From assembly GCF_022376295.1 (NCBI RefSeq), contig NZ_CP060140.1, forward strand, positions 2,236,356 through 2,300,355: 64,000 nt of DNA, given 5' to 3'. Shown here piece after piece: positions 1 to 8,691 of the stretch. Both the position numbers and the translations under genes were made by a program. The first letter of the stretch is position 1; each line of letters starts with the position of its first letter. This DNA is from Nodularia sphaerocarpa UHCC 0038. GTDB lineage: Bacteria > Cyanobacteriota > Cyanobacteriia > Cyanobacteriales > Nostocaceae. The notes beneath the pieces were generated by a model. The model worked only from the letters and a program-made list of their open reading frames with translations, searched no databases and had not been told where the DNA came from.

Positions 1-1
1 T

Positions 2-361
2 AATGTTTTAGGAAATGGGTTAGGAAATATCTGGAAAGTCAATGAAAAAACTGGTCAATTAGAAGTTTTTGTGCTTGACAGTGGAATTTTAGATATGTTT
101 TTTACTCTCGGCTGGTTGGGTGCAATACCTTATCTTGGTGGGTTAATCTTGATCATTTTTAGTGTATTGAAATATGGCGAAGCCCATTTTGATAGTTTTG
201 TCAGCGCCGCCAGGGCTATTGGTCTGAGTACTTGTGTGCAGTTAGTTGGCAATAGTGCAATGCTGAGTATACCAGGTATGATTCTTTGGGGATTTTTAGC
301 TATGGCTATGGCCGCCCATAAATACTATCAGCATCAAGGTATCAATACGTTGAATAGGTGA
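2..361 (+). CDS. O-antigen polymerase/ligase-like membrane protein, C-terminal end (partial)
   Basis: The frame is open from the left edge of the window, so this is the 3' end of a longer gene; the GTG at 71 is internal. The visible 119 residues start with a loop containing G-N-G-L-G-N and V-L-D-S-G-I-L-D, followed by hydrophobic segments (around FFTLGWLGAIPYLGGLILII and MILWGFLAMAMAA) and a short basic tail. A D-S-G loop followed by paired C-terminal membrane helices is typical of Wzy/O-antigen ligase family proteins, which polymerise or ligate polysaccharide repeat units at the periplasmic side of the membrane. The family call is an inference from a fragment; any other polytopic membrane protein of exopolysaccharide export is possible. 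Nothing adjacent confirms it inside the window. Confidence 0.5.
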   Translation, partial: NVLGNGLGNIWKVNEKTGQLEVFVLDSGILDMFFTLGWLGAIPYLGGLILIIFSVLKYGEAHFDSFVSAARAIGLSTCVQLVGNSAMLSIPGMILWGFLAMAMAAHKYYQHQGINTLNR

Positions 362-401
362 TAAACTGCCGATAAGGGACGGAAAAATCAAAAAATCATT
401 T

Positions 402-432
402 GTAGGGTGGGTTAGCGATAGCGTAACCCACC
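402..432. repeat. Palindromic dispersed repeat (GTAGGGTGGGTTA type)
   Basis: The left arm GGTGGGTTAGCG pairs with CGTAACCCACC across a short centre. Similar sequences occur at 11517-11548 (inverted orientation) and, more diverged, at 10053-10091. This is a common type of intergenic palindrome in Nostocales. Confidence 0.7.
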
Positions 433-660
433 ATTATCCTTAAGTTTATGTTGGATTAAGCGATCGCTTTCCCCGACTACAATTTTTGGGTAATTTATTT
501 TTTGGTGTTCCCTAAACGCCGATAAATGCTTGGTGTTCAGCCACAAATTTGGCGCTAAATCCCGGAGAATTTAGTGAGTAATTGCAAATTTATGGGATAA
601 ATATGTCGGGGGAACATCTCTACTTACGTGATGGCGTTTCTTGGTGAAGTGAGATATAAG

Positions 661-700
661 AACCCCACCCCCAACCCCCTCCCCGCAAGCGAGGAGGGGG
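661..700. repeat. GC-rich 40-bp dispersed repeat, copy A
   Basis: Contains CCCCACCCCCAACCCC followed by CCCGCAAGCGAGGAGGGG. The same unit recurs at 15309, 26092, 28962, 32360, 33545 and 60612 in either orientation. The arm pair CTCCCCGC / GCGAGGAGGGG can fold into a short hairpin. Confidence 0.75.
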
Positions 701-831
701 CTATGATATAGCTGATGTGATTAGGAAAGGCTATAGTTCGATGGTTAGAAAAAAGCAAAAAGCCCGCCAGATATGAATTTGCTCAACTGGACAGGCATTG
801 CGCGATCGCTATTTGGAATTTGGAATTGAGC

Positions 832-1077
832 TTATTCTTTGGTAGAATTGCTTCCACCAGGGGGTAGCCCATCGCCTTCTTTCTCTTCATCCTCCTGACG
901 GCTAATCTGTTGCAGTACGGGGATGCACTGGTTAATTAGCCAAATCAGCGTTTCTGTCACCGAATCACCTTGTTGAATCCGTTCTGTAGCTTGGATACCA
1001 GCCAGTAGAAGTTTTAAACTCAGCAACACAGCGATTAATTTTTGATTGCGGCGGGAAGTAGATTTTTTCGCGGACAT
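832..1077 (-). CDS. Small hypothetical protein with one hydrophobic segment
   Basis: An 81-residue protein beginning M-S-A-K-K-S. The ATG at 1077 is preferred to the GTG nine bases upstream because an AGGTGA ribosome-binding site lies about 6 bases before it. The N-terminus is strongly basic (KKSTSRRNQK), followed by a moderately hydrophobic stretch (LIAVLLSLKLLLAGI) and an acidic, glycine-rich tail (EDEEKEGDG). It is divergent from the large NACHT gene with about 160 bp between the starts. I do not recognise a family. A phasin-like or membrane-associated small protein is possible, but nothing beyond charge layout supports that. Confidence 0.55.
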   Translation of the reverse strand: MSAKKSTSRRNQKLIAVLLSLKLLLAGIQATERIQQGDSVTETLIWLINQCIPVLQQISRQEDEEKEGDGLPPGGSNSTKE

Positions 1078-1236
1078 TTGATTCACCTATGTGGTTGACT
1101 AGGTGAATTATTTTTTTGGGTATTTCCCCAGACACGTTACCCATGCAATGTCTATAATGCTTGTATCACTTAGGTTTGCAGCTTGGGGAAACTTCTTTGT
1201 TTGGGTAATGCTAGTTTCTTAAAATTGTCTTTATAA

Positions 1237-4200
1237 ATGCCAAGGAATATTCGTTGGGATGAATCGCTTTTAGAGAATGTGCTGATTTTGGTGGAAGCTT
1301 TAATGCAACTGTCTGAACTGCAACCTGAAAACTTACAACCAAAACCCCCGCTTTATGTTCAGTGGGAAGCTGATAAACTGCGCGTTACAGGATACAAAAC
1401 TACATCGACACGAGGAAAAATAGCTAGAACAGTTGAAGTTGGCACAAAGAAGGAAGACTTACTCAAGCTTGTGACAAGGGAAGGTAAAACTTTAAAACTG
1501 CCTCAGCGCCAAAAAGAATCTGGTAGCAGTCCGCCAGAAAGAGAATTACAGGAAGTGCAGTATTTTCTCGACAGTCTCAGAGAATTGGGACTGTTGAAGG
1601 AATATGGCAAAAATACCAAGAATCAAGGTTATTGGAAATTTACGCTGACGCTGAAACATCAAACTGCATCAAAGGAAGAGAATTTGCAGGTGGTGAAGCA
1701 GAAGTGGAACGAACACCCCAAGACAAAAGCAACTTCTCAGACTACCCCAACCACAGATAGAAGCATTGACTGGCGGGATATTTGCCACAAAAGCTTAGAA
1801 AATGCAAAACTCAGACACAAAGCCACAGAAAAAGGTTTTGAAGTCAATGTTGATGTTTCTTTAGGACTGGTGGAACGCAAACAGCAGCAACGCCGAGGTG
1901 AACACGAACAGCGAGAACAAGAAAATGTCTATGCATTAGATAAAGAAGTCATTGTCAAAACTTATGAACATGACAACTTTCTTCAAGAAGTGATTGGAAA
2001 AAAACCAGCCGGAAATCACAAGCATATTGCCATCATCGGAGAACCAGGTGCAGGTAAGACAACTTTATTAACTAATATCGCCTCTTTTATTAAAGACAAA
2101 TCTGAAGATTTACCCATCTTTATATCTCTTGCTAACTTGCAAAGAAAGACTATTGAAGACTATTTACTCAAAATATGGCTGACTCAAGCCATGAAATTAG
2201 TTAAAGTTGTCGTCACTCCAGAAATTGAACATCAGTTAATCGAACGCTTTCGCAAAAGAGGGGTTTGGCTGCTGTTAGATGGTGTAGATGAAATGGGTGA
2301 AAGTTCTCCTATCCAAGCATTAAGCAAAATTAATCAAGCACTCAAAGAATTGCCCATAGAGGTGCGGGTGGTGCTGACTTGTCGGTTAAATGTTTGGGAT
2401 GCCAATGTTAAGAATACACTTACAGGTTTTGACATCTATAAAACCCAAGAGTTTAAACCAGAGCAAATTGACGACTTCATTCAGCAATGGTTTACTTGTG
2501 CTGAAAAGCAACAGCGCGGTGAAGAACTCAAGGCAAAATTAAAAGAAACTAAATATGAAAAAATCTGTAAATTGGTAACAAATCCTTTGCGTTTGGCGCT
2601 GTTGTGTCAAACTTTCTATCTGGACAAGCAAGGAGAACTACCAGAAACTAAAGCCGCCCTTTATCAGAGATTTAGACGCTATTTCTATGAGTGGAAACCT
2701 GAACATTTTTATGAACTAATTAACTCTGATGATTTGAAGGATGAATTACATAATGCTTTAAGTAAATTGGCTTTTGCAGGTATTAATAGCGCGGCTAGAT
2801 TTCGCTTGAAGCGGAGTTTAGCACGGCAAAAAATGGGTGAAAAGCTGTTTAAATTAGCTTGTGATGTCGGTTGGTTGAATTTAGTAGACAGGTTAGCAGG
2901 AACAGATGAAGAAGTTTATGCTTTCTTTCATCCCAACTTTCAGGAATATTTTGCAGCTTTAGAGGTTAATGATTGGCGCGAGTTTTTTAAACATATTCCC
3001 AACAATCCTACGCAAGGTGTTTACCGCATTTTTGAACCGCAGTGGAAGGAAGTAATTTTGCTGTGGTTGGGAAGAGAAAATGTAGAGGCGAGAGAGAAAG
3101 AGGCATTTATTAAAGCGTTGGTGGAATTTGATGATCAATGTGGAGATTGGAGCAATATCCATCAAGTAAGACATGGATATTATAAATTTAGAGCTTATTT
3201 TCTTGCTGCTGCGGGTATTACAGAGTTTAAATATTCCCAAGCAAAGGAAATAGTTGAACAAATCCTTAGATGGGGCTTTGCTAAGTTCAATATTGCAAAA
3301 CAGCAATGGGTGACATTTATTTACCCAATTTCAAACGGAGTAAAAGCAGCACTCCTACAAACAGAACGCGCAACAGCCATTGATGTCTTGGTGAACTTCA
3401 TCGCCGACTCCAATGTGGATGTCTCTACCAAATCCCAAGCTTTATCTAGCTTAGGGGAAATTGGCTCTGGCAACCAAACAGCCATTGATGCCTTGGTGAA
3501 GTTAATCGCCGACTCCAATGTGGATAACTTTACCAAACACTATGCTTTATCTAGCTTAGGGGAAATTGGCTCCGGCAACCAAACAGCCATTGATGCCTTG
3601 GTGAAGTTAATCGCCGACTCCAATGTGGATAACTCTACCAAACACTATGCTTTATCTAGGTTAGGGGAAATTGGCTCTGGCAACCAAACAGCCATTGATG
3701 CCTTGGTGAATTTAATCGCCGACTCCAATGTGGATAACGATACCAAATCCCAAGCGGTATATAGCTTAGGGCAAATTGACCCAGGCAACCAAACAGCCAT
3801 TGATGCCTTGGTGAAGTTAATCGCCGACTCCAATGTGGATAACTCTACCAAACGCCTAGTGGCATCTAGGTTAGGGGAAATTGGCTCTGGCAACCAAACA
3901 GCCATTGATGCCTTGGTGAAGTTAATCACCGACTCTAATGTGGATAACGATACCAAACGCCTAGTGGCATCTAGGTTAGGGAAAATTGACCCAGGTAACC
4001 AAACAGCCATTGATGCCTTGGTGAAGTTAATCGCCGACTCCAATGTGGATGACTTTACCAAATACCAAGCGGCATCTAGGTTAGGGGAAATTGGCTTTGG
4101 CAACCAAACAGCTATTGATGCCTTGGTGAAGTTAATCGCTGACTCCAATGTGGATAACGATACCAACTACGAAGCAGCATCTAGCTTAGGGCAAATTGAC

Positions 4201-5304
4201 CCAGGCAACCAAACAGCCATTGATGCCTTGGTGAAGTTAATCGCCGGCTCTAATGTGGGTGACTTTACCAAATACCAAGCGGCATCTAGGTTAGGGCAAA
4301 TTGACCCAGGCAACCAAACAGCCATTGATGCCTTGGTGAAGTTAATCGCCGACTCTAATGTGGATAACGATACCAAACGCCTAGTGGCATCTAGGTTAGG
4401 GAAAATTGACCCAGGTAACCAAACAGCCATTGATGCCTTGGTGAAGTTAATCGCCGACTCCAATGTGGATGACTTTACCAAATACCAAGCGGCATCTAGC
4501 TTAGGGCAAATTGGCTTTGGCAACCAAACAGCTATTGATGCCTTGGTGAAGTTAATCGCTGACTCCAATGTGGATGACTCTACCAACTACGAAGCAGCAT
4601 CTAGCTTAGGGCAAATTGACCCAGGCAACCAAACAGCCATTGATGCCTTGGTGAAGTTAATCGCCGGCTCCAATGTGGATAACTTTACCAAATACGAAGC
4701 GGCATCTAGCTTAGAGAACATTTTGACAAAAGAACACATTGCGAGTGTTGTCACTGTGTTGAAGGATTGTTTATCAGATGAAATTTATAACAGTAATTTT
4801 GACCTCTTCACGCAATATTACCGCCTCTTCTGGGACTGCGCCCAAAATCTAACCTACTCAGATTTTTATCAAGCATGGCACTCTGGGGAAAACTCAGATA
4901 ATTTAGATTCGCCTAGCCAGACTTTTACACCCCAAAACCTGCAAGCTGCCATTAACAGCGATCGCCTACTCAGTCAAACCATCCACCTGATCTGCATTGA
5001 CACTAGCAAATTTATAGACCCCAATCACCCAGCATCTAAAATTTACACTGAAATAGTCAAAGCTGGCTATCCCAAGTGCGAAGATGGCACACCAAAGACA
5101 ATGACGGAACTTCAAACTTATTGGGACTTGCTAGAAAGTGACAAATGTGTGGTTTTAGTGTTTTATCAAGGTATGGGTTCACAATCAGAACAATTAAGCG
5201 ATCGCATTCTCCACGACCTCAGCAGATTTGACAATACCATTTGTGACATCGGCGACCAAACAAGCGATGATATTTTAAATAGGCTGCGGAGTCTGCAAAG
5301 TTAA
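1237..5304 (+). CDS. NACHT/STAND NTPase with 13 HEAT-like repeats
   Basis: A 1355-residue multidomain protein. Residues ~1-150 form an N-terminal region that looks partly winged-helix-like (around LDSLRELGLLKEYG). After a linker comes a NACHT module: Walker A GEPGAGKTT at 268-276, Walker B WLLLDGVDE with acidic residues at 348-352, a sensor/arginine region VVLTCR ending at R383, and the NACHT helical part (LVTNPLRLALLCQTFY). Residues 714-1168 are 13 consecutive 35-residue alpha-helical repeats. The last ~187 residues form a separate C-terminal domain (SQTIHLICIDTSKF ... CVVLVFYQG). STAND NTPases of this layout act as ligand-triggered switches, and bacterial NACHT proteins can be antiphage sensors; an immune role here is inference. 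The repeats would be the sensing surface. No obvious partner gene lies next to it, and no effector nuclease or protease domain is recognisable. Confidence 0.85.
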   Translation: MPRNIRWDESLLENVLILVEALMQLSELQPENLQPKPPLYVQWEADKLRVTGYKTTSTRGKIARTVEVGTKKEDLLKLVTREGKTLKLPQRQKESGSSPPERELQEVQYFLDSLRELGLLKEYGKNTKNQGYWKFTLTLKHQTASKEENLQVVKQKWNEHPKTKATSQTTPTTDRSIDWRDICHKSLENAKLRHKATEKGFEVNVDVSLGLVERKQQQRRGEHEQREQENVYALDKEVIVKTYEHDNFLQEVIGKKPAGNHKHIAIIGEPGAGKTTLLTNIASFIKDKSEDLPIFISLANLQRKTIEDYLLKIWLTQAMKLVKVVVTPEIEHQLIERFRKRGVWLLLDGVDEMGESSPIQALSKINQALKELPIEVRVVLTCRLNVWDANVKNTLTGFDIYKTQEFKPEQIDDFIQQWFTCAEKQQRGEELKAKLKETKYEKICKLVTNPLRLALLCQTFYLDKQGELPETKAALYQRFRRYFYEWKPEHFYELINSDDLKDELHNALSKLAFAGINSAARFRLKRSLARQKMGEKLFKLACDVGWLNLVDRLAGTDEEVYAFFHPNFQEYFAALEVNDWREFFKHIPNNPTQGVYRIFEPQWKEVILLWLGRENVEAREKEAFIKALVEFDDQCGDWSNIHQVRHGYYKFRAYFLAAAGITEFKYSQAKEIVEQILRWGFAKFNIAKQQWVTFIYPISNGVKAALLQTERATAIDVLVNFIADSNVDVSTKSQALSSLGEIGSGNQTAIDALVKLIADSNVDNFTKHYALSSLGEIGSGNQTAIDALVKLIADSNVDNSTKHYALSRLGEIGSGNQTAIDALVNLIADSNVDNDTKSQAVYSLGQIDPGNQTAIDALVKLIADSNVDNSTKRLVASRLGEIGSGNQTAIDALVKLITDSNVDNDTKRLVASRLGKIDPGNQTAIDALVKLIADSNVDDFTKYQAASRLGEIGFGNQTAIDALVKLIADSNVDNDTNYEAASSLGQIDPGNQTAIDALVKLIAGSNVGDFTKYQAASRLGQIDPGNQTAIDALVKLIADSNVDNDTKRLVASRLGKIDPGNQTAIDALVKLIADSNVDDFTKYQAASSLGQIGFGNQTAIDALVKLIADSNVDDSTNYEAASSLGQIDPGNQTAIDALVKLIAGSNVDNFTKYEAASSLENILTKEHIASVVTVLKDCLSDEIYNSNFDLFTQYYRLFWDCAQNLTYSDFYQAWHSGENSDNLDSPSQTFTPQNLQAAINSDRLLSQTIHLICIDTSKFIDPNHPASKIYTEIVKAGYPKCEDGTPKTMTELQTYWDLLESDKCVVLVFYQGMGSQSEQLSDRILHDLSRFDNTICDIGDQTSDDILNRLRSLQS
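3376..4740 (+). repeat. Thirteen tandem 105-bp coding repeats (HEAT-like)
   Basis: The unit begins GCCATTGATGCCTTGGTGAA and recurs exactly every 105 bp at 3376, 3481, 3586 and on to 4636, encoding A-I-D-A-L-V-K-L-I-A-D-S-N-V-D followed by a variable helix and L-G-x-I-x-x-G-N-Q-T. Most units differ at only a few codons. Units 6-9 (3901-4320) and 10-13 (4321-4740) share the same order of variants, pointing to a 420-bp block duplication. Confidence 0.95.
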
Positions 5305-5462
5305 TTCGGCGTTAGCCAAGAGATATGCTAAGTTTTTCCATTGATAGCGATCGCATTATATCTGCAACTCGATACTGCAATGCACTTCCTCCTGCCGTTT
5401 TTTAGTTCTGTTGAACTCACTTCTATTTGGTAAAATCTAGGGTGAGCCAGAGGAGAACACAC

Positions 5463-6197
5463 ATGGTAGCCGCCCAAACAAATTTAAATATTCCCGCCCT
5501 AGAAGCAGAATATAGTGAAAGAACACCCAGGGAAATTATCAAATTTGCCTTGGAGACTTTTAACAATCTCTCGATTTCTTTTAGTGGTGCTGAGGATATT
5601 GTCCTGATTGATATCGCCTCAAAAATTACTAAGGATTTCCGTGTTTTTACACTGGACACCGGACGCTTGCACCCTGAAACTTATCAGTTATTGGATCAGG
5701 TGAGAGAACATTATGGAATTAAATTAGAGGTTCAATTCCCCGATGCTGCGGAAGTACAAGCTTTAGTAGAAGAAAAGGGCTTGTTTAGTTTCTATCAAGA
5801 TGGTCACAAGGAATGTTGCGGAGTTCGCAAAGTCAGACCATTACGCCGCAAACTTAATACCCTTGATGCTTGGATTACCGGACAGCGCAAAGACCAAAGC
5901 CCTAGTACCCGCAACCATATTCCTGTAATTGAAGTTGATACTGCTTTTTCTACCCCAGACCATCAGTTAATTAAATTTAACCCCTTAGCAAACTGGTCTT
6001 CTACAAGGGTGTGGGAATACATCCGCGCTTTCAATGTGCCTTATAATAAGTTGCACGAACGCGGTTTTATCAGCATCGGTTGCGAACCTTGTACTAGACC
6101 TGTGTTACCTAGCCAGCATGAACGCGAAGGGCGTTGGTGGTGGGAAGAATCCACAAAGAAAGAGTGCGGTTTACACGCTGGGAATTTAGAAAAATAG
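5463..6197 (+). CDS. cysH: Phosphoadenylyl/adenylyl-sulfate reductase CysH
   Basis: A 244-residue protein for assimilatory sulfate reduction: it reduces activated sulfate (PAPS or APS) to sulfite in the cytoplasm with thioredoxin-type electrons. The ATG at 5463 follows a good GAGGAGA ribosome-binding site; an upstream in-frame ATG at 5427 lacks one. The nucleotide-binding loop is SFSGAED (39-45). The Cys pair C118-C119 in KECCGVRKVRPL and C207/C210 in GCEPCTRP form the cluster signature of [4Fe-4S]-containing enzymes usually associated with APS use. The catalytic Cys is C235 in the C-terminal KKECGLH. There is no thioredoxin domain fused as in plant APR. APS versus PAPS preference cannot be settled from sequence alone. 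Confidence 0.93.
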   Translation: MVAAQTNLNIPALEAEYSERTPREIIKFALETFNNLSISFSGAEDIVLIDIASKITKDFRVFTLDTGRLHPETYQLLDQVREHYGIKLEVQFPDAAEVQALVEEKGLFSFYQDGHKECCGVRKVRPLRRKLNTLDAWITGQRKDQSPSTRNHIPVIEVDTAFSTPDHQLIKFNPLANWSSTRVWEYIRAFNVPYNKLHERGFISIGCEPCTRPVLPSQHEREGRWWWEESTKKECGLHAGNLEK

Positions 6198-6284
6198 TTA
6201 GATAAGCGATCGCCTGCGGCCAGGCTTTGCCTATCGCTACCTATTCCCAGAATACCGGATAATGGCGATCGCTCTTTGAAACTT

Positions 6285-6824
6285 TCACAACCCAATCATA
6301 AAACTATCTCGCAGATGAAAATCAGCATTTACTCCTGGATGAGCTAACGCCCAGTAAGTAATAGCACTGCCTTTATTTTTAATTACCGTAGTAATTGCAA
6401 CCTCAACTTCTGCTTCTATCTCTACGATTTTACCCAAATCAACATCCAAAACCAGTGTTAAAATATCAGATTGCTTCTGGACAATAAAGGGGAGGATATT
6501 AAAAGCTGTTTCCTCTTGCATTCCTTGACGGTAGCCATCAAAGTGATATACATTCCAATGTCCGGCGGGAGAAAGGTTAAACTCCCAATACTCTGCTGCA
6601 TCTTTGATACCAAGGAAAAACTCAAAACAAGTATTTTCCCATAGTTCATGCGATCGCACAGGTGTATCTGATATCGGGGAAATAACCACTTGTTTTAAAT
6701 CACCCAGAAGCTGATAACAGAGGCTAAGTTTATTTGCACATCGGGCGATACTACCTGTAATTTGCAAATTAGACAGAAATTCCTCAGAGGGAAATGGTTT
6801 TAGAGAAAATGTCTGATTTTTCAT
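6285..6824 (-). CDS. DOMON-like domain protein
   Basis: A 179-residue soluble protein with a predicted all-beta composition and conserved-looking blocks LWENTCFEFFLG and YWEFNLSPAGHWNVYHFDGYR, typical of the cyanobacterial DOMON-like family (ligand-, sugar- or heme-binding beta sandwich). Its start overlaps the stop of the upstream kinase-like gene by 4 bp (ATGA type), so the two are probably co-translated. With the kinase-like protein and the epimerase just upstream, a carbohydrate-binding role is an attractive inference. No signal peptide is visible, so it likely stays in the cytoplasm. Confidence 0.7.
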   Translation of the reverse strand: MKNQTFSLKPFPSEEFLSNLQITGSIARCANKLSLCYQLLGDLKQVVISPISDTPVRSHELWENTCFEFFLGIKDAAEYWEFNLSPAGHWNVYHFDGYRQGMQEETAFNILPFIVQKQSDILTLVLDVDLGKIVEIEAEVEVAITTVIKNKGSAITYWALAHPGVNADFHLRDSFMIGL

Positions 6825-7948
6825 CTCAAATCTTGAATAATTTGGCGAATCCTTGTTTCTTGAGATTCGATACTTTCAGTCAGCTTAAACTGAACTAACG
6901 CCCTGGCTAAATTATGTTCTGGATACTTAATTTTGAAGTAGACATTCCCCGCTAAATAGTCAGTAAAGAATCTCAGCCCTAACTCAAAGGTAATCAGACG
7001 AATAGCAGCATAAATGTAGCTATAATCATTTTCTGTGAGAAAAGCTTGAGCAACATCCAGATAACCCTGTAAAATTCCCTGACACAAATCTGTATCAAAA
7101 TAAACTTTTTCCCAATCTTGTGTTTCTTCTCCCACCGAATTACAACCCGACCGCAAACAGTCGCCAATGTCGTAATGTACTAACCCCGGCTTCACGGTAT
7201 CGAGGTCGATGATGCTAACTGCTTTGTGAGTAGTAATATCAAACAACACGTTATTTATTTTGGGGTCGCCGTGCATCAGGCGTAATGGTAGTTTGCCTGT
7301 AGCTTTGGCATCTTCTAAGATATTTGCAAAGGTAGTGCGGTCGCTGACAAATTGTAAGCAATAATTAACCTCTGGGGATAAATGCGGGTAACTTTTGTTC
7401 AGTATATCCTCGTACTGTTGAAGATAAGCAGGTGTAATATGAAATCCTGGTAAAGTATCAGCGAGTTTTGCCGGGGGTAAATCACTAATCAGATTGTGGA
7501 ACATTCCCAAGGCATAGCCAATTTCTGAAGCGTATGAAATATCTGGCAAAGTGTCGAATGATTGGGCGTTTTCCACGAAGCTGATAGCCCGCCAGTAGCC
7601 ATTATTCTCGTCTATCCAGAGGTTTTGAGTATTTTGAGTTAATAACACGCGGGGAACCTCCCAACGCCCATTGGCTGAGGTAAGTTTTAGGCGATGCTCG
7701 CCTTTGGCGCGGCTTTGCCGAACGCAAACATGATCTGTTAAAATACGCATATTCTGCATCACCAGTTCTGGCTGCCGAAACACCTGGGTATTGATGCGTT
7801 GCAGCACAAAATGCTTTTTCTCTGAAGAATCCAGAGTTACCAGAAAAGTGTCATTAATATTACCATTTCCCAACGATTGAATGCCCGTAACTTGACCTTG
7901 AGACGTGAATTTTTCGGCTATAGCAATTAAATTGATCTCTTTTGTCAT
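6821..7948 (-). CDS. APH/choline-kinase-fold phosphotransferase, probable sugar (N-acetylhexosamine-type) kinase
   Basis: A 375-residue protein of the aminoglycoside phosphotransferase fold. The catalytic loop is HGDPKINN (226-233, Asp228 as base) and the metal-binding segment is IDLD (247-250), followed by YDIGDCLRS. The N-terminal ATP-binding part has SLGNGNINDTFLV. The family includes N-acetylhexosamine 1-kinase (NahK); the H-G-D-P-K-x-N-N-V pattern and the neighbouring epimerase make an amino-sugar kinase the best guess, but the substrate is inferred. It starts about 100 bp downstream of the Uma2 gene and overlaps the DOMON-like gene. Residues ~73-91 are encoded by what looks like an in-frame dispersed repeat (7690-7724). 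Confidence 0.8.
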   Translation of the reverse strand: MTKEINLIAIAEKFTSQGQVTGIQSLGNGNINDTFLVTLDSSEKKHFVLQRINTQVFRQPELVMQNMRILTDHVCVRQSRAKGEHRLKLTSANGRWEVPRVLLTQNTQNLWIDENNGYWRAISFVENAQSFDTLPDISYASEIGYALGMFHNLISDLPPAKLADTLPGFHITPAYLQQYEDILNKSYPHLSPEVNYCLQFVSDRTTFANILEDAKATGKLPLRLMHGDPKINNVLFDITTHKAVSIIDLDTVKPGLVHYDIGDCLRSGCNSVGEETQDWEKVYFDTDLCQGILQGYLDVAQAFLTENDYSYIYAAIRLITFELGLRFFTDYLAGNVYFKIKYPEHNLARALVQFKLTESIESQETRIRQIIQDLR

Positions 7949-8048
7949 GTTATTTGACCTGCACTACTCCCCACAAACACTGCACAAAGGCAATAGGGGA
8001 TATAGTAGCCTAAGTTTCACGCCAGGTCAGTATTAAATTGATTCTAAA

Positions 8049-8639
8049 TCAATGAGCAGCCGCACCCTCTGGAAAAATCCGACTCAAGTCCAATAAGACA
8101 TCTGCAAAGCCAGGAATTGGTATTGATTGGTGAGATAGAGAAATCTGCTGGCTGAGATAGCTAAAATTATTTTGAGCATTTTGATAAGGTTGATTGTATC
8201 GCTCAAGTTGACGAGCCGGCAAATTTACAATCCAATAATCAACAATTCCGGCTTCTGCGTATAGAGATAGCTTTTTTGTTTGGTCATAAATCAATGTGGA
8301 ATCAGAAATTTCGATAACTAACAAAATATCTGCTGGGTAGGGATGATGAACAAGATAATCCTCATCTTTTCCTCTTGTAATCACAATATCAGGCTCTGGT
8401 TCACTGTGATTGGGTAGGGTAATGGGATCTTGCCCACGGATGACGGCGCGATCGCCTAACAACCGATCCAGTTGGCGACATAGGATAGAACTACACACTG
8501 TATGCACTCTTCCTTTTGCCGTCATTTGCATCAGTTCTCCTCGAATCAATTCAATGCGATCGCCTTCCGTAAGTAAACCAAGTTCAATCAGCCGATGATA
8601 CTCGTCTATAGTGAATCGCTTAGGTTTGACGACATTCAT
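8049..8639 (-). CDS. Uma2 family (DUF820) putative endonuclease
   Basis: A 196-residue member of the large cyanobacterial Uma2/DUF820 family, which has a PD-(D/E)xK nuclease-type fold. Recognisable elements are the N-terminal FTIDEYHRLIELGLLTEGDR and IELIRGEL, the acidic EPEPDIVI, and ILLVIEISDSTLIYD with the downstream Lys-containing KKLSLYAEAG and YWIVNL. Family members are numerous in cyanobacteria and their physiological role is unclear. It lies between the epimerase and the kinase-like gene, same strand, possibly as an insertion into that gene group. Confidence 0.88.
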   Translation of the reverse strand: MNVVKPKRFTIDEYHRLIELGLLTEGDRIELIRGELMQMTAKGRVHTVCSSILCRQLDRLLGDRAVIRGQDPITLPNHSEPEPDIVITRGKDEDYLVHHPYPADILLVIEISDSTLIYDQTKKLSLYAEAGIVDYWIVNLPARQLERYNQPYQNAQNNFSYLSQQISLSHQSIPIPGFADVLLDLSRIFPEGAAAH

Positions 8640-8691
8640 AAAAAATTTATGCAGAATCGGTCTGTTTTCACTTTAGCTTCCTGGGCAGAAA

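Larger units (their letters stand above)
362..831. other. Intergenic region with dispersed repeats
   Basis: No convincing gene. It contains a palindromic repeat at 402-432, a GC-rich dispersed repeat at 661-700 and two HIP1 GCGATCGC sites. It separates the polysaccharide gene from the leftward small ORF. Confidence 0.7.

Noticed and set aside
3321..4586. Long leftward open frames opposite the NACHT repeats
   Set aside because: They are antisense shadows of the 105-bp repeats; the rightward frame has clear NACHT and HEAT-like content.
3376..4740. Regular repeats considered as a CRISPR array
   Set aside because: The repeats are contiguous, 105 bp, in frame and coding; there are no unique spacers and no cas genes.
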